Source of the DNA: Citrus sinensis
Taxonomy: Eukaryota; Streptophyta; Magnoliopsida; Sapindales; Rutaceae
Length of the DNA stretch: 64,000 bases
NCBI RefSeq assembly: GCF_022201045.2
Contig: NC_068559.1
Location: forward strand, 21,955,501 to 22,019,500
Direction of reading: 5' to 3'
Position 1 is the first letter of the stretch. Every line of letters begins with the position of its first letter. The position numbers were made by a program, and so were the translations under genes. Of this stretch, positions 33,176-46,800 are shown piece after piece. The notes below the pieces were generated by a model. The model did not search any database. It was not told where the DNA came from and saw only the letters and a list, made by a program, of their open reading frames with translations.

Positions 33176-34434
33176 TTAAAGCTGAGCGTTCTTCACTTGT
33201 AAAAATCTTGGAAGGCCAACTTTATGCCCAGTTTGCTTTACATCTTCTTGAACTTGTTTTCTGTATTCTTCAAAAGTGAATTTTCTGTAAGTAGAAGGTT
33301 CTGTGCAACTCCCTATTGAAGAGTCATATGAAGGGCATAGGAAGTAAGCTACTGAGTATCTTTCCATCTTCCCATTAGCCATCACTTTGTGCTCTACGCT
33401 TTTGTAAACATCATTGCTCCAGGCCTGCATTCGTTTTACTGATTATCAGGAGGAAAAAAACAGTGTGCATAATAGGACTCTTTTTTGGTTGGAAAGAATC
33501 AAAAAAGAAATGGTGATATTTGTTATGCTTGATGTTTGTTTACCTGGAAGAGATCGCCAATGTTGACAATAAGAGCATCTGGATTAGGTCTAACGGCCAC
33601 CCATTTGGAATCCTTCATGAGTTGAAGTCCACCGACTTGATCTTGATATAGGATTGTAAGAAAATCGCTATCAGTGTGTGGTACTAATCCGAACATTTCA
33701 GCAGATATTGGACAGACTGGATAGCGATTCAAGCGAAGAAAGCAAGTGCTTTCATTGCAGATATCATCAAGCATTCCCCCTTGCTGGCTTAGATTCTCTG
33801 CTAGAATCCTTGCAAGTAACCTTGCTAGCTTTGACATCGCTGCCGCAAATTCTGTCATCACTAACCTGTTCACAGAATCAGGCAAAAGATAATAACGTTA
33901 GGCTTTACAGTTATAGAAGGAAAATTACATAGAATTGGCTGCGATTATGATAGTTTTGTCTTAGTACCTTAGAGAAGTGAACTCTCCATAGCAAGATTGG
34001 TCAGAAATTTTGGTGAGAGGAATGTGAAAAGCTTCAGACCAAGAGAATTGCTTTGGACAGGTAGCTGTAGGAGTCCCCCACCTGTATGAGTTATTCAAAA
34101 GTCCACAAGTAGCTTTCCTTTCGAATGGTGTCTTAAACAATAACTCTTGCTCTTTCCTCATCTTCCTAAGTAGTTCAGGGCTTATCCCATGGTTCACCAC
34201 TTGGAAGAATCCCCATTCGGATGATGCTCTGCAAATGGCTTCGGCGCTAGCTGCCCTTTCCCTTTCATCATGGCTGTTCAGGCCAATGAGGTCTATCAAT
34301 GGAAGTTGGCATTCTTCCATCATGATTCCACTTTGCTGCTGACAGTCATGGGGCTCAAGTGTAGAAATCTCATCCGGGTGGCACACAAGTTTCTCAAAAT
34401 GATGTCCTAGAGGTGGGTTAGAATCAACCGTCAT
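33176..34434 (-). CDS. GA2OX8: Gibberellin 2-beta-dioxygenase 8-like (C20-GA 2-oxidase)
   Basis: Fe(II)/2-oxoglutarate-dependent dioxygenase that inactivates gibberellin precursors by 2-beta-hydroxylation; the C20 subgroup acts on GA12/GA53 and lowers active GA. Minus-strand exons: 34434-33968, 33865-33544, 33424-33176, joining to 345 residues, normal for the family. The DIOX_N domain has CQLPLIDL and ASSEWGFFQVVNHGI. The catalytic domain keeps the iron ligands H219 and D221 (HTDSD) and H275 (SVEHKV), plus the 2-oxoglutarate pair R285/S287 (RYSVAYF). The exon layout and FSWSEAFHIPLTKI segment fit the C20-GA2ox clade better than the C19 group; enzyme class is otherwise inferred. A TATA-like octamer lies about 70 bp upstream of the ATG. 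Confidence 0.9.
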
Positions 34435-34506
34435 TTATTCTATAAGCTTGTATCAGTTGGTGATTGATGATAAGAGTTGTCTTAGGAGAATTGAGTGTGA
34501 TGTGCC

Positions 34507-34514
34507 TATATATA
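34507..34514 (-). promoter_or_regulatory. TATA-box-like octamer of the GA2ox8 gene
   Basis: TATATATA lies about 73-80 bp upstream of the start codon on the minus strand, within typical distance for a short plant leader. Confidence 0.5.
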
Positions 34515-36368
34515 CAGTCTGAGAGAACGAAAGAATGGGGAAAAAGGGAGAGAATACAAAGAGCACAAGGAGAAAAGAACAAGAGGATAGTAACCAAACG
34601 ACGACAGTTGTCACAAGGGGAGCATTTCCTTCTGAATTGTCTAACGAGAGACTAAGTCTGGACACATGGATTAAAATATCGACACACAAAAATGGCATAG
34701 GCAAGCAAGTGGGGATTTGATAAAAAGGGTGGATCCAAAATCTAATTTAACTTTTTGACTTCTTTCACAGCTTGGAAAAACGTAGGCTTTTAGCGGGGAC
34801 CTCTTTAACCGCTGCAATATGTCAAAGTGTGTTCCCATTTAGCAATAGTGCTTCTTTTGGACTTTTGGGAAATGATCGTTTCAGCTTATTTTGGTAGCAT
34901 TTAGTTGCTTTTTTCTTTTTTTTACTAATTCTCCGGTTGTAATGATAATTCTAGAACCATATTCTTGAACAATAAATTTACACGGCATATACGGCCTAAT
35001 TTGGCAAGCTCTAAATTCTTTAAACTTCTCACCACAAACGGTAGCTTAGTGGGCGGTTGATGCTCTCAAGAAATTTGCATTTCCCTACTCGGATCTTTTA
35101 ACAATTTTTTTCTCCATAAATGTAGGTGAATGCAGATATATTACTTCAAATATATCTCATAACCAATTTTTGCAAAGGAACTATTTGTGTGATTGGATTA
35201 TTTAGATCCAAAGCTTGAGAGAATGGATCTCGCCTCTAGTTAGCACATATTTGTAAACTATGATTGGTAGACCTCTAAATTCTATTATTAATGTATGAAT
35301 TCACACTTTTAATATGCCCCAAAAAAAAAATTTCCTTATTTTTTTTTTCTTTCCTTAAACTTCTCGAGTAATAATAGGAAACATAATCTTTTGACTTTCC
35401 GAGGGAAATGAAATAGGAAAGGGGTACGTGGTAGTTGGGATTCTTAATGATCAACAGTACAAATTCTCCCTCTAAACCCTAATTGAAATTTGATTTCTTA
35501 GACAAAATCATTAGATTCCCATTCAGGAAAGACACCTGAGTCCTAACAATCTTAAAACGTTCCATTTTCCTGCAATAATTCAACCGTCAGCTCCGTTTTA
35601 AGTTAATAATGATGGAAAGATTCCTATTCTTTTTCCCTTGCTTCTGTGGAAAAGATTCCTTATTTGGTACACACTCATTACTACTGACCCCATTATTAGA
35701 CTTGGAACGTGATTTAATAATTCAAACCAACAAGCATTCTTATATTTAATTAAACTACAACACAAGCAAGTGTATGCAAATGTTATTTATTATACCAGAT
35801 AAGAGTCTCATATGGGAGGCAACATAAAACGGTGACATTGTTCCTGTTAAAGTGAATGATACTCTGACGTGATGTAGTTTTGATTAATCTGTATTTTCAA
35901 CATCATTCGTAAGACGTATGTTAATTTGTTGATGGACTTTTTGCGGCCTCAAAGAATTCTTTGCCAAGAAACTAAACAAGAAAACGAAAGGTAGATCAAA
36001 GAGCAAGCAAGCAGTAGCGGCAGGAAGCATGCATGTGCATTCTTGAAAGAAAAGACATGCATGTGAAGGAAGGGCCCAAAGTCATAAGTATAATCATGCA
36101 GAATTGAAAGAACATGGTGCCGCCCAGAAGAGTCAAAAGCATTTGAAATTGAAAAATGAACCAGAGTGTTAGTTAATGTGATGCCGCCCAAGGATACTGC
36201 CATATTAATGAACATGTCATTATCAATATCTTATATGAATCATTGGTTTAGTTAAGGCGCATGCATAAGCATAAGCGTAAGCACTCGTGGGGGAAAAGAA
36301 GAAAGATCAAATGATCACTTTCTGTATTAATTAATAAACATATAAAGAACCAATCACGCAGCATACTG

Positions 36369-36416
36369 TTATTGGCATAGAATAAGATGCCCTTATTGGC
36401 GTAGAATAAGATGCTC
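36369..36416. repeat. 24-bp tandem direct repeat, two copies
   Basis: 36369-36392 and 36393-36416 differ at only two positions. Confidence 0.85.
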
Positions 36417-37790
36417 AAACTCAATGCATAAGCCCTTGAAGATTCCCATAATCAATTTAATTGACATTTGACCTAAGCCTGAAGACCCTTTAATAATTCA
36501 ATGTACATTTCCATTTGGAAGAACCTGTTTAGTGGTCTTTAGTTATGGGCTATGAAGAACCATTTTTGTTGTTAGTGACGCTAACAAAATCTTATTCATC
36601 ATTGAAGACAAAAAGGCCACTAGAAAGCAAAAGCGTAGGCTGCTTGTATGTGAAAATTGAGGTGCCCATGTGTAGACAAAATTAAAACATTGTATTTTGA
36701 ATGGTAAAGTCAGCCCCGGTTGGAAATTGTTTTTTGTTGGGACTAATTAATTTTGTCACTTTCCTTTTGGAAGTTAATGACTACTGAGAATTTTTCTCTC
36801 TTGCTTTGATTTTGAGGAGGACAGGACGTTCAATCGGCAAACGAAGCACAAATAATTGGGGAGCACTAATTTTGATGGAAAATTGTGACCCATCATGTGC
36901 TGCACATTCAACTTTTGACGTTTTTACTCTTGTGTTTCACGTTCAACTTTGACTTGGGACTTATTTAGGTTGCAATTTTCTAACGTGAGTGGTGGACAGT
37001 TACTGTAAAGTATTCAATAAACATTGGTAATTGGAATTTTATTCCAAGCTTATATAATAAAAAAATGTTATGTTATTTTTATAATTTTAATAAAATTATT
37101 GTTCAAAAATCATAATTATTCCTTACAGTCAACTTTTATTTCATACTTTTCATATATATTCCGTACGGTGAACTTTGGGTTCACACTTTATTTTCGTCTA
37201 CGGCACCAAACAAGGCTTTGTTAGATTCAACAGTTGCACTAATTGTTTAGTAGCGAAACTCGTGCATCAACGTGTAAGTTTGTGAAACGTGCTTTTGAAT
37301 GGTAAAGGATAATATATTCGACTTTTAGGATTAAAGTTCGATCTTGAAAGCAGCTTTAGATCCTCTTTTAAAGTAGGCCTTATCCTAATAGATCCTATAA
37401 ATCCTTTGAAACACCATTTAAATTATAATTAATTGATTTGTCTTTCAAATTTGAAACTTCACAGTTTGCCTAACCATGGCGTAGGTAGCAAGCAAGAATA
37501 TCAATCAAGAATCTACTGCTCAGATAAGATAATATAAAACAAAAAATAGTCTAAAGCAAATACTTGCCTAGTTCTAGTAACCACTATAAATTAAGGGGAT
37601 AATATTTCTTTACGCATTACATAAATGAATGAAAACAATAATCAGAATTTGTTATATTTTTGAACTCACCGAAGAACCAGCGTTATTGTTTTGTTATTTC
37701 TTTTCTTTCTGCACTAAAGGACCTTCACGGAGAATGGGCGGGATGCCAAACATAGACTTGACACACATTCAGGAGCGTCTGTTGGTTTCA

Positions 37791-40700
37791 CTAGCTTTCA
37801 GCAAGCAAAATAAATAGCTCTTCGTCAGTAATTGCTCCCATCTCCATTGCCCTTTCTAGCGAACTTAGCCCTCCACCATCCTTAATTGATGGACGTGCAC
37901 CTCTGTACAGAATACAAGTCAGATTTAGAGTTAAAAATAAATAAATAAATAACATGCAAAGAAAGATTTAGAATGAAGAATGCAGTTAGTTGATTGATTG
38001 ATTTGATTACAGGAGATAGGAAAAATGGGAAGCTTTTACCTTCTAAGTAGGAACTTTGCGAAAGTGTAATTCTTTGAGGAGATGCAATGGTGCAAGGGAG
38101 TCCTTCCATGGAAGTCACGCATATTTATATCAGCACCAAATTGTATCAGAAGTTCAAGCATCACAAGGTTGCCACACTGACATGCAAGGTGCAATAATGA
38201 ACCACCTTGAAGACAATTCCCAGGATCATTGGAATCCTTGATTCTCTGACAACCAGCTGGACCATTATTTTCTTCCTTTTTCACTTTGTGAAAATCAATT
38301 TCTGAGTATTGTGTATTATCAACATGGTGATACGAATCAACACCAACCACATCATCAAAGGTGGTATTGATGATATTTGCATCCGATGTCACAATAAGGT
38401 GGTATACTTCTTGCAAATTCTGGGTTTTAACTGCTTCCCAAATGCTTGTGGTGCGAGACTTAGCGTCAGATGTATCTCTAATGACTAGCAATTTCTCCAC
38501 ATACTGGGTCAGGACAACAAAAAAGGTTTGAATTTCAGGTTACAACTAATACAGTGAAATTAATATTTACCTTGTAGCAGGATGACAATTTGACAAGAAA
38601 AAGCATTAAAATTTCACTTTTGTATTTATTATGATCGGTGAGGTGGATTCTTGGGCCAATTTTTGTAATTCATTTGGTTTGTTTCCCACTAAAAAGTCCT
38701 GGACATACTATGGCCAGATAATAAAACCAGTGAGCCAAGCAGTGGTTTTACAGAACAGCAGTTCATTCCCTATCTATTGGTTGCACATGGATGTAGAAAC
38801 ATAAATTGAATATCTGATAATGTGGCAAATTCTACTACTTAAATCTACAAACTACAAGAATCCTTTGTAATAGCAAATAGAAAGACTCGAAAATCTAATT
38901 ATCAATGCATTCAGAAGACTCAATCAGAAGGAGATAGCATCCAACACAGAATTGATAGAAACAATATGACCACAGAAAAAACAATTGCCTATGGAAACCA
39001 CTGATTGCTTAAAGCTCACATGCCTTCAAGATTCCAGAAGAAATTTCAGTACTAATGTCAAGTGTAACATAAATCCCACAAAACTAAAATGGATGAAAAG
39101 AAAAAACCTATATACCTTCGCATGAATGTATTGCTCCTTGTAATGAAAAACATCTTTGGAGCAAGGTTTCCTAACTGATGGAATGGTAGTATTTGATTTG
39201 TCCACTCTGCACAGGATTACAATCAAGTGGAATTATGAAGCAAAAGCATCATAAGATTACATAAAATTTAACATTCACAACTCTGTTTGCAAGTAAACAT
39301 GCTTAAGACAAATTTAATAACAGAAGTTCCATATTGTATCCAACTAAAAATATTCTTACTCTCGATCCTTGAGCAGAAGCAATCCCTCCCATATGGAGTT
39401 GCAATATGCATTACCCAAAGAACCAAATAGATCCAAGATTGTAGATTCCCAGACCTTGACGTCCAACGTAAGAGATCTCACCTGCAATGTATACAATTGA
39501 GGCTCCGACAATGGAATGGTTATCATGATATGATAAAAATAGATGTGTAAATGAGGATCAACACAGATTTTTTGCGAAGAAGACACCATACTTTCTTCTT
39601 TTTCCTTTTTTTTCCATAAAAAAACTAGAAATTTTAATAAAATGAAGAGAATTAGAAAGAAGTAAAAAGCATAATGAAAAAGATTAAAACAAGTTAACAA
39701 CAGGAGAAAGGAAAAAAGGAAAAAAGGAGAAAAGAAAAAAAGAAAAGCTATGATAATCATCAAACAACAGCTTACTCAATTTTCTTGAATAAAAAACAAA
39801 AAAAATCTTAAATTTATTGGAAACAGATGCCGATAGAATTGATCTTATAAGACTACAACTAGAAGGTTGCAATTAACCAATCAAGTGAAAATTAGAGCAA
39901 TAGTTTACATCATGGAAGGTGTCAGCACTGAAGCACCACACATGACAATCTTAGCTGTATCTAGAAAAATCTTCAGGTAGAAACTTTGTATTAGCTACTA
40001 AACTAGTCATCTGCATGCAGAGCTTCTTGATTCTGTTAACAATTCAAACACTTGCAGAACTAAATTCTCACGAGCTTTAAGCGCTCCACTTTTTAAAATT
40101 TTCACACCTTTGATATATGAACGCCAAGATTCCGGTGAACACCAGAGCATTCAATGCACAGCAATATGCCAAGATTAAGTGATGCCCAATCGGGATCAGG
40201 AGCACTACACTCTGCACAAAGATCATTTCCAGGAATTTGCCTAAGGATTGCAGAAACACTATCAGATTTATTGGCTTTCACTTCATCCTCTAGACTGCAA
40301 TGACTACTAAGTGATGGAACATCACGAGTACTGAAGGGATCATTTCCGTCAATATGTTTTGCACTAGGACGTAACTGCAAAGATGCAAATAATTCTTATG
40401 AGCAAGAGTTTCAACTCTTGTATTCGCAATTTAATGTTGTTCAAAAGAAAACAGAAAGCGAGAGAGAGAGAGAGAGAGAGAAGTATTGGAGGGATTCAAC
40501 CTGTTGCAACAAGTCAGAATTCAAAAGAGATGCAATAACACCAGTTATCTTGCTGGTCCAGTCCATCCTGTCTGCTTCTGTTTCAGCCTAAAAAAATAGC
40601 AGCCTAAAAGTTGGCATAATGATTCATAAAATGCCTCAGACATTTTGCAATTTTTTCAAGGGGAAAAAAATGTTTAACATAGAAAATAGAATATATTTCT

Positions 40701-43700
40701 TTATCCATATGTAAAACCACCAAGTCCAAGTTTCTGAGGAACAATGCTCAACTCTTGGTTGAAAGAGACCATTATTTTGCAATAAAATAAAAAAGAATAT
40801 TGAAATTAGAGCCCATCATATGTGAAGGTTCAGCTTTGTACCAACATATCACCAAGTTTTTATACCAACATAAACTTGAAGCATCAGCCAGAATTTTAAA
40901 TCAAATCCACTAGAACAATAGTCAAAGCCAATCCAAATGTTTCCAAATTGTTAGGCCAATTTCCTCACATTTCTAAAGGTCTTCAATTTTGGGCTTTCAG
41001 GAATGGACAAGGTTAAATGCTCAATGTTTGGAGGTTACATGCTTTACTACAGAAGTCTGTGCTGTTCGGCCTAGAGACAGAATTAGATTGTCCAATCTCA
41101 AGTAGTTCAAATTAGAGTTTTGCCAAGTTCTTTTAACCATGGCGTAAGCAGACTCAACGATACAGCAGCATAATTGAATGTCCCAAACCCAGCCAAATAA
41201 ATCACCTGCAATGTGAAAGTTTTCACAGGAGAAATTATCCTGAAGCAGAGTCGTAGATCTGTATCCTCTGCATCCATTTTTATTGCTGAAGTACGAAGAT
41301 CAACAGTACGGCAATTCAGGCTGTCTTCATTGAATGAAGATGACCTATAGTGCCTTGAACGGAATCTACTAAATACGCCACCATTGTGATCAGCTGAACC
41401 AGCATAATGATGGTGAGAACCCTAGGAAAGAAGAGATAAGAAATTAGTTCATCATGATTATTCACTGAAAATATCAATATACAAATGAGGAGGGGAGAAG
41501 AAGAAAGAAATGAAATAGTCAGACAAATACACATCGGAACAAACATTGGCATAGAATAAAAATGTTGCATTTATCTCCAAACTAGATATCCATTATTAAT
41601 GTATCTTCTTATTAAGGGTATGTCTTCAGTTCTACACAACCCTCAAAACAAGGTGACACATAAAATATTCCAATGCAGTACAAGAAAAGCTCCTTCCTAC
41701 CAATGTATGCTAGAAGTCAGCTAGGAGAGACATGCCAGGCCTTAAGGAATAATTGAAGCCATGCCCAATAAAAATAGAATCAACATAGATGATCTCAGTC
41801 AAGGGAGGTTCTCTAGTGAGTTATGTATAGGAAGAATGAAGAGTCAGCTGACGATATCTTCCTCCACTATTCCATAGCAACTTGTTGATGGACCAAGGTG
41901 TGTAAGGAAGCTGGAATTTCTGGGTTGTTCCTAGTTCTTGCAGCTCCTTGATAATGATAATGTTTCTGCATTTTTTAAGATAAGAGAGAAGATGAAGTCT
42001 CTTGTTTGTGTAACAAAGTTTGTTTTTTCTCATTCCTTTGGGCTTCTGTTGCAAAAGAGTTCATAGGCACTTCTTTCTTCTTTAGCAATCTTAGTAGGGA
42101 AGGGGTTTTGAGACAAATCAATAGAAAAGTCTTTTTAGCATGGGTTAGGGTCAGTTTTTGAATTTCAACACACAAGAAGTTTCTGAATTTTCTGCAGTTT
42201 TTGTGTAGATATCCCCTATCAGGTTTCTGTGGTGGACTTCTGGTCCATTTTGTACTTTACACCATTAATATACTTGCTTTTCTATTTCAAATAAGAAAAT
42301 GGTTAAATTTAATGAGAATTGCTATATAGCCACAAACTCTTAGTAAAAAGTAATGCGACTTAATAGTACAGGTTGGATGAAAACATAAAATATAATGAAA
42401 CTAAATCATATGGGTTATAAGGCATTTTCACCCAACCAATACTGATATGCCACATCAATTTGAACCGAATAGTTTGCAGAAAAGTTTGTGCCTCTAGCAT
42501 TACTTAACTTTAATACTGTGTCTCTTTCTAACCTTGCATAATTGATCTTTTCTTGTCAACAATAAACATAGCAATTTTCTAATTAACATATTTAATTTAT
42601 TAATTACAACATAATAAGTTAAAAGGAATAGTGAAAGAAGCAAGGTAAGGCAAATTTTTTCATTTTTTTTTAAAGAGAAAAACAAGGTAGGGGTGGGCAA
42701 AGCCCAAATTGACTTTTTAGCCCCTACCTCCCACAAGATTCGAACTTGGATGGCCAGCCAAAGAAAACTGCTTGAAAACCACTCGGTAAAGTCTCTAGGG
42801 GCAGCAAGGTAAGATGCATTGGGAAAGATAAGTCACAAAATAGTGGGACAATATAACATACCATAGATTTTATACCCTTATTTCGGTAGTAATACAAAGT
42901 CCCTTGACTATTGAGTACAAAGAACCTCCTCTTCCAATCTCCCCTCAAATTTGAGGAACGCTTTAAGAGATACCCTTGTTTGATTGTCTGGACCTATACG
43001 ACAAAAAGAACTATAATATTATATTTCCTAGAAGCACTCAGTAATGCCATAGAAATGATACTAGTTCAAACTAGATATTCATCTCAAAGAGATTTACATG
43101 GAGAAAGCATGCAAAAGTCTTAGAAACATTGCTATCACAGCACAAAGAGATTTGCAAACCTAATAACTTACTTCCCCTGTGGCACTAGACCGCATAACTG
43201 CTTCTATGTTCTTGTAAGAGACCGTACCACCAACATGAATGCCATCAGCACTTACTGAATGCTCCACGTCAACTGGAACTCCCAAGTTGTCCAACTCTGC
43301 TTGGGTCCTAAATTCCTGAATCCGTTTTGCAAGTTTATCTTGTTCAACATTAGCCACTTCTTTGGATTGCTGCGCATAAGTCAACACCTGTAACAGGCAA
43401 AGAAAGAAGCTCATTCCAAAACTAGAACAATATCTTCCCAAGGAAAGATAAGTTTATGTTGAGATCAAGCTGATAAAATAATTTTGTAAATTGATTAATA
43501 CAAATGCATACAAAGACACATCTGTGCATGACTCATAGTTTGTTCAAGGCATCAGTTTCTCACTACACAGGCTGATTGTTGCATCATATAACTCAATCCC
43601 AAACTTCTAAATCGTTTTGAAATTAAATGGAGTTTCCAAAAATTAAGGGTGCGTTTAGTATTGTTTTTTATATAGTGTTTTTTATTTTGTTTTATAGAAC

Positions 43701-43868
43701 AAGAATGATTAGTTTTTGATAAAAATAAAAACATGTTTGGTAGCTCATTTTTAAACTAATGTCTGAAAATGAAAACTGTAAAAATATGTTCGGTTGTTTG
43801 TCTGGAAAAATAAAAATAATAAGGTCTTATTTGGTATATATTTAAAGAAATTATATTTCAATAATTAC

Positions 43869-43899
<31 letters not shown>

Positions 43900-46800
43900 A
43901 TATTTTAATATGTTTTCAAAATAAAAATTTAGTCAAAATTTAAGAAGAATATCATCCGTTGATTTTGTAAATTTCTAAGCTTTGAAAGAAATTAATTTTG
44001 TATTTAAATGATTTATGAGAATTTTAAAAATTATTTGTTGATTGTTACATTTATTTATTTTAATTATGCTAAATTTATTTTTCAATAATATATGCATAGT
44101 ATTTTTTTATCACAGATATGTTATATTAAAATAAATTATTTATCTAACAAATATGTGGGACCTACAAGATTTTAGTAATAATTATTACATTCGAACTGTG
44201 GGACCCATGATGGCAGAAAACAAAAAGCTAGAGAACGCCAATTTGGCGTTCTCCACACCTACAAAGAAAAAGTGGAAACCAAAAAGTTTTTGATTTTTAT
44301 ATTTTTTGTTTATGTTTTAAAAATGCATCCACCAAACAAGTTTTACATTTTTATGTTTTCATAAAACAAAAAATGACTAGTCAAAAACGATACCAAACAC
44401 ACCCTAAACTAGCATTAAATCTTTATCTTCATTTTCCAACTTTGTGCAACATCCAATAAAAAATGGTTAATGAAAATTTTTTCAAATCACCATATGAGTT
44501 CCGTAAACCGATTTCCAGTTCTAGAGTTTGTATATTCTATGCTAGTATTTCTTGAAACCTCCAGTTGTTTCCATTTGACCACTAATTGAACTGAACTGAA
44601 CTTTGTTTATCTACAAAAATCTTAACATCTACAGACACCCATGTTGTGCTTAAAGGTCATACACTAAGCCCAGACTGCAGTATCCTGAAGACCAACATAG
44701 AACCAGCCACATCTTACGAACGCTACCCAATGTAACATTTAATTCAAAAGTTTTGAATTCATCCATTGACACAACTGTAGCATCTTTAGTGTTAGAAAGT
44801 TATATGCAAACGATTGCAAAGACAGTTGACATGGTAATGATGGCCGAAAACCTTTATAGAAACTTGAAAATTCAGAACTGACATTGAGCAAAGGAGCAAG
44901 TCTATTTTAGATTGAAATTTGAGTTGGTTAGACAAAGCAAGCATCCTATTTAGCGGGGGAAGATTAAAAGCAAAGGTTCCCACCCTATCTGAAATAAATC
45001 TAGTGCTAAATAGTTAATACCCTGCATACAGGGTGTGAACTATTACATATGTAGGTTCCTATTTAGAATAAAATTATAAGTACAGCAGCTCCAAATCTTA
45101 TTGTGCACTTCAGATAATCTTAAGCGTATATCCCATATGCCATCAGTAAATGAGCCACACACAATACAAAGCATGTCAGACACCTCCATTGCTGGATGAC
45201 AAGAAAGGAGTCTGCAACAATTAGTTTGAAATTTTGAGGGAAAAAGAAAAGGAACTAGGTAGTCAGAAAGGAAAGGAACCTTCAAGATGGTTTTCTAGAT
45301 GATGTCACTTTATCTGAATTAATATTATATCATGCAAACAATAAATTCAGGGCTTGTTAATGATTTACTCCCAACAATTCCACTGAGTATCCCCATCTAC
45401 AATATATTAAACTGATTGAAAATAAAGCGAGCCCTGGATAGAAACTTTGTTTACGCCTCTCAAGATAGTTTCTTTTCAAGATGTTCTCTTAATTGTAAAA
45501 CCTTGGAGTTGTTTTCGGGGCTAGAGGAAAATTTGTTCGCCTTTAGTAAATCTTTCTTCTTTCAATACAATCTTCTTAGCTTTTATTCATATATATATAT
45601 ATAGAGAGAGAGAGTAAGGCACTGTTTTACCTGGTGGACGTATGGCTCTATTTTGCTCAACAAGTCAAATCCCTACAACATAAAGAAATAAGTTCATCTC
45701 TGCACACTGAATAAACAGGCAAACACATCAAGATGTTTAATTTAATAGAAAATGAAAAAGAAGAGCAGACCAGCTTGAAATATCTCAAATGCACATCCAT
45801 AATTGCACTTATAGATTCCAAGAACTCATACTTCTTTTTCGCTTCAATATTTGTGAGTGCGCTAACCTGCATTCCTTAAAGCCAAAGGGAGAAGGTCATT
45901 AGAAGCAAAAGGATTGAAGAGAGACTTACTTAGCAGAAATCAAAGAAGATTTGAAAATGCAGTGCACATACTAAATTAAAACGGCTTTTCTCAAATGCTG
46001 ACTTTGAGTTCTGTAGATCCTGTCACCACAAACGACAAATGGTAATTCCTAGTTTCAGCATCAAGGCTGTCTCAGAGTCGAGATGGACAAATAAGTCAAA
46101 ACAGAAAAGAATCCGCAATTTCATGCATGAAGAAATATGGCTAAAAGGCTAAACCATGATATACATTGACAATATAAAATAAATAAATAAAGAAAATTAG
46201 ATGCTGTTACTAAATTATGATGAACGGAGAAAAAGGGATCCATCATTTTTAGACAAATAAAGCATCCACCAAGGCAATTTCAGAAAGTCAAGATGTGGGA
46301 ACTTGCTACATATGTTCACAAATCTAAGTCAAATGTTTAATATCTATAATATTTTATATTTTCTCCAATTAAGTATTCTCAAAATCTTTTGTTCTACTTT
46401 TCTTTCTTCTGTTCTTCTGAAAGACCTTTGGTTGAATTTGTACTTTGATTTTTGTTTCAACAGGGACAAATTCTGAAATCCTTAAAAGACCCAAATCCAG
46501 TGAGTAGTTTCATACTACTAAACCATCCATTCTGATATTATTTCTAAACTAGAAGATCAATACATTAGATGTGAACATTATCTAAGTCAGTCTCTTAGAA
46601 AATTGTCTTTCCCTTAAAGTGAATAGAATATATTCTAACTTGATTTGCCGTCAAACTTAACTACTAGACCAACAACTAACAATATGGTTTCCTCACCAAC
46701 GCTTTTGTATCTCCAGTGGCTTAGATTATTATTTCCTTGGCTATGAACATTTTCTTAATCAGTCTCTTAGAAAATTACCTACCCCTCCAGTCAAGAAAAT

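Larger units (their letters stand above)
34435..37790. other. Long AT-rich intergenic region upstream of GA2ox8
   Basis: 3.4 kb with no supported gene. Notable small features: two CATGCATG (RY-type) motifs at 36028-36035 and 36056-36063 in a short inverted arrangement; a 24-bp tandem pair at 36369-36416 (TTATTGGC[A/G]TAGAATAAGATG); repeated TGCCGCCCA near 36119 and 36183; and a telo-box-like CTAAACCCTAA near 35475. The part next to 34434 is the GA2ox8 promoter, and the part next to 37791 is the AGD4-like 3' UTR. The 88-codon minus frame at 35949-36215 has no recognisable domain. Confidence 0.5.

Noticed and set aside
35038-35100. A-box-like GGTAGCTTAGTGGGCGG suggesting a tRNA or SINE
   Set aside because: No B-box (GTTCGA-type) at the right distance, no flanking duplication, and no cloverleaf pairing.
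35949-36215. 88-codon minus-strand frame as a small gene
   Set aside because: No recognisable domain, no splice partners, low-complexity hydrophobic composition; likely chance.
36028-36215. Possible microRNA precursor around the CATGCATG pair
   Set aside because: The arms pair only over about 9 bp, and no known plant microRNA sequence is recognised on either strand.
37290-37380. B-box-like AAAGTTCGATCTTG with a weak upstream A-box, possible degenerate SINE
   Set aside because: Neither an A-tail nor target duplications could be found, so it is too weak to report.
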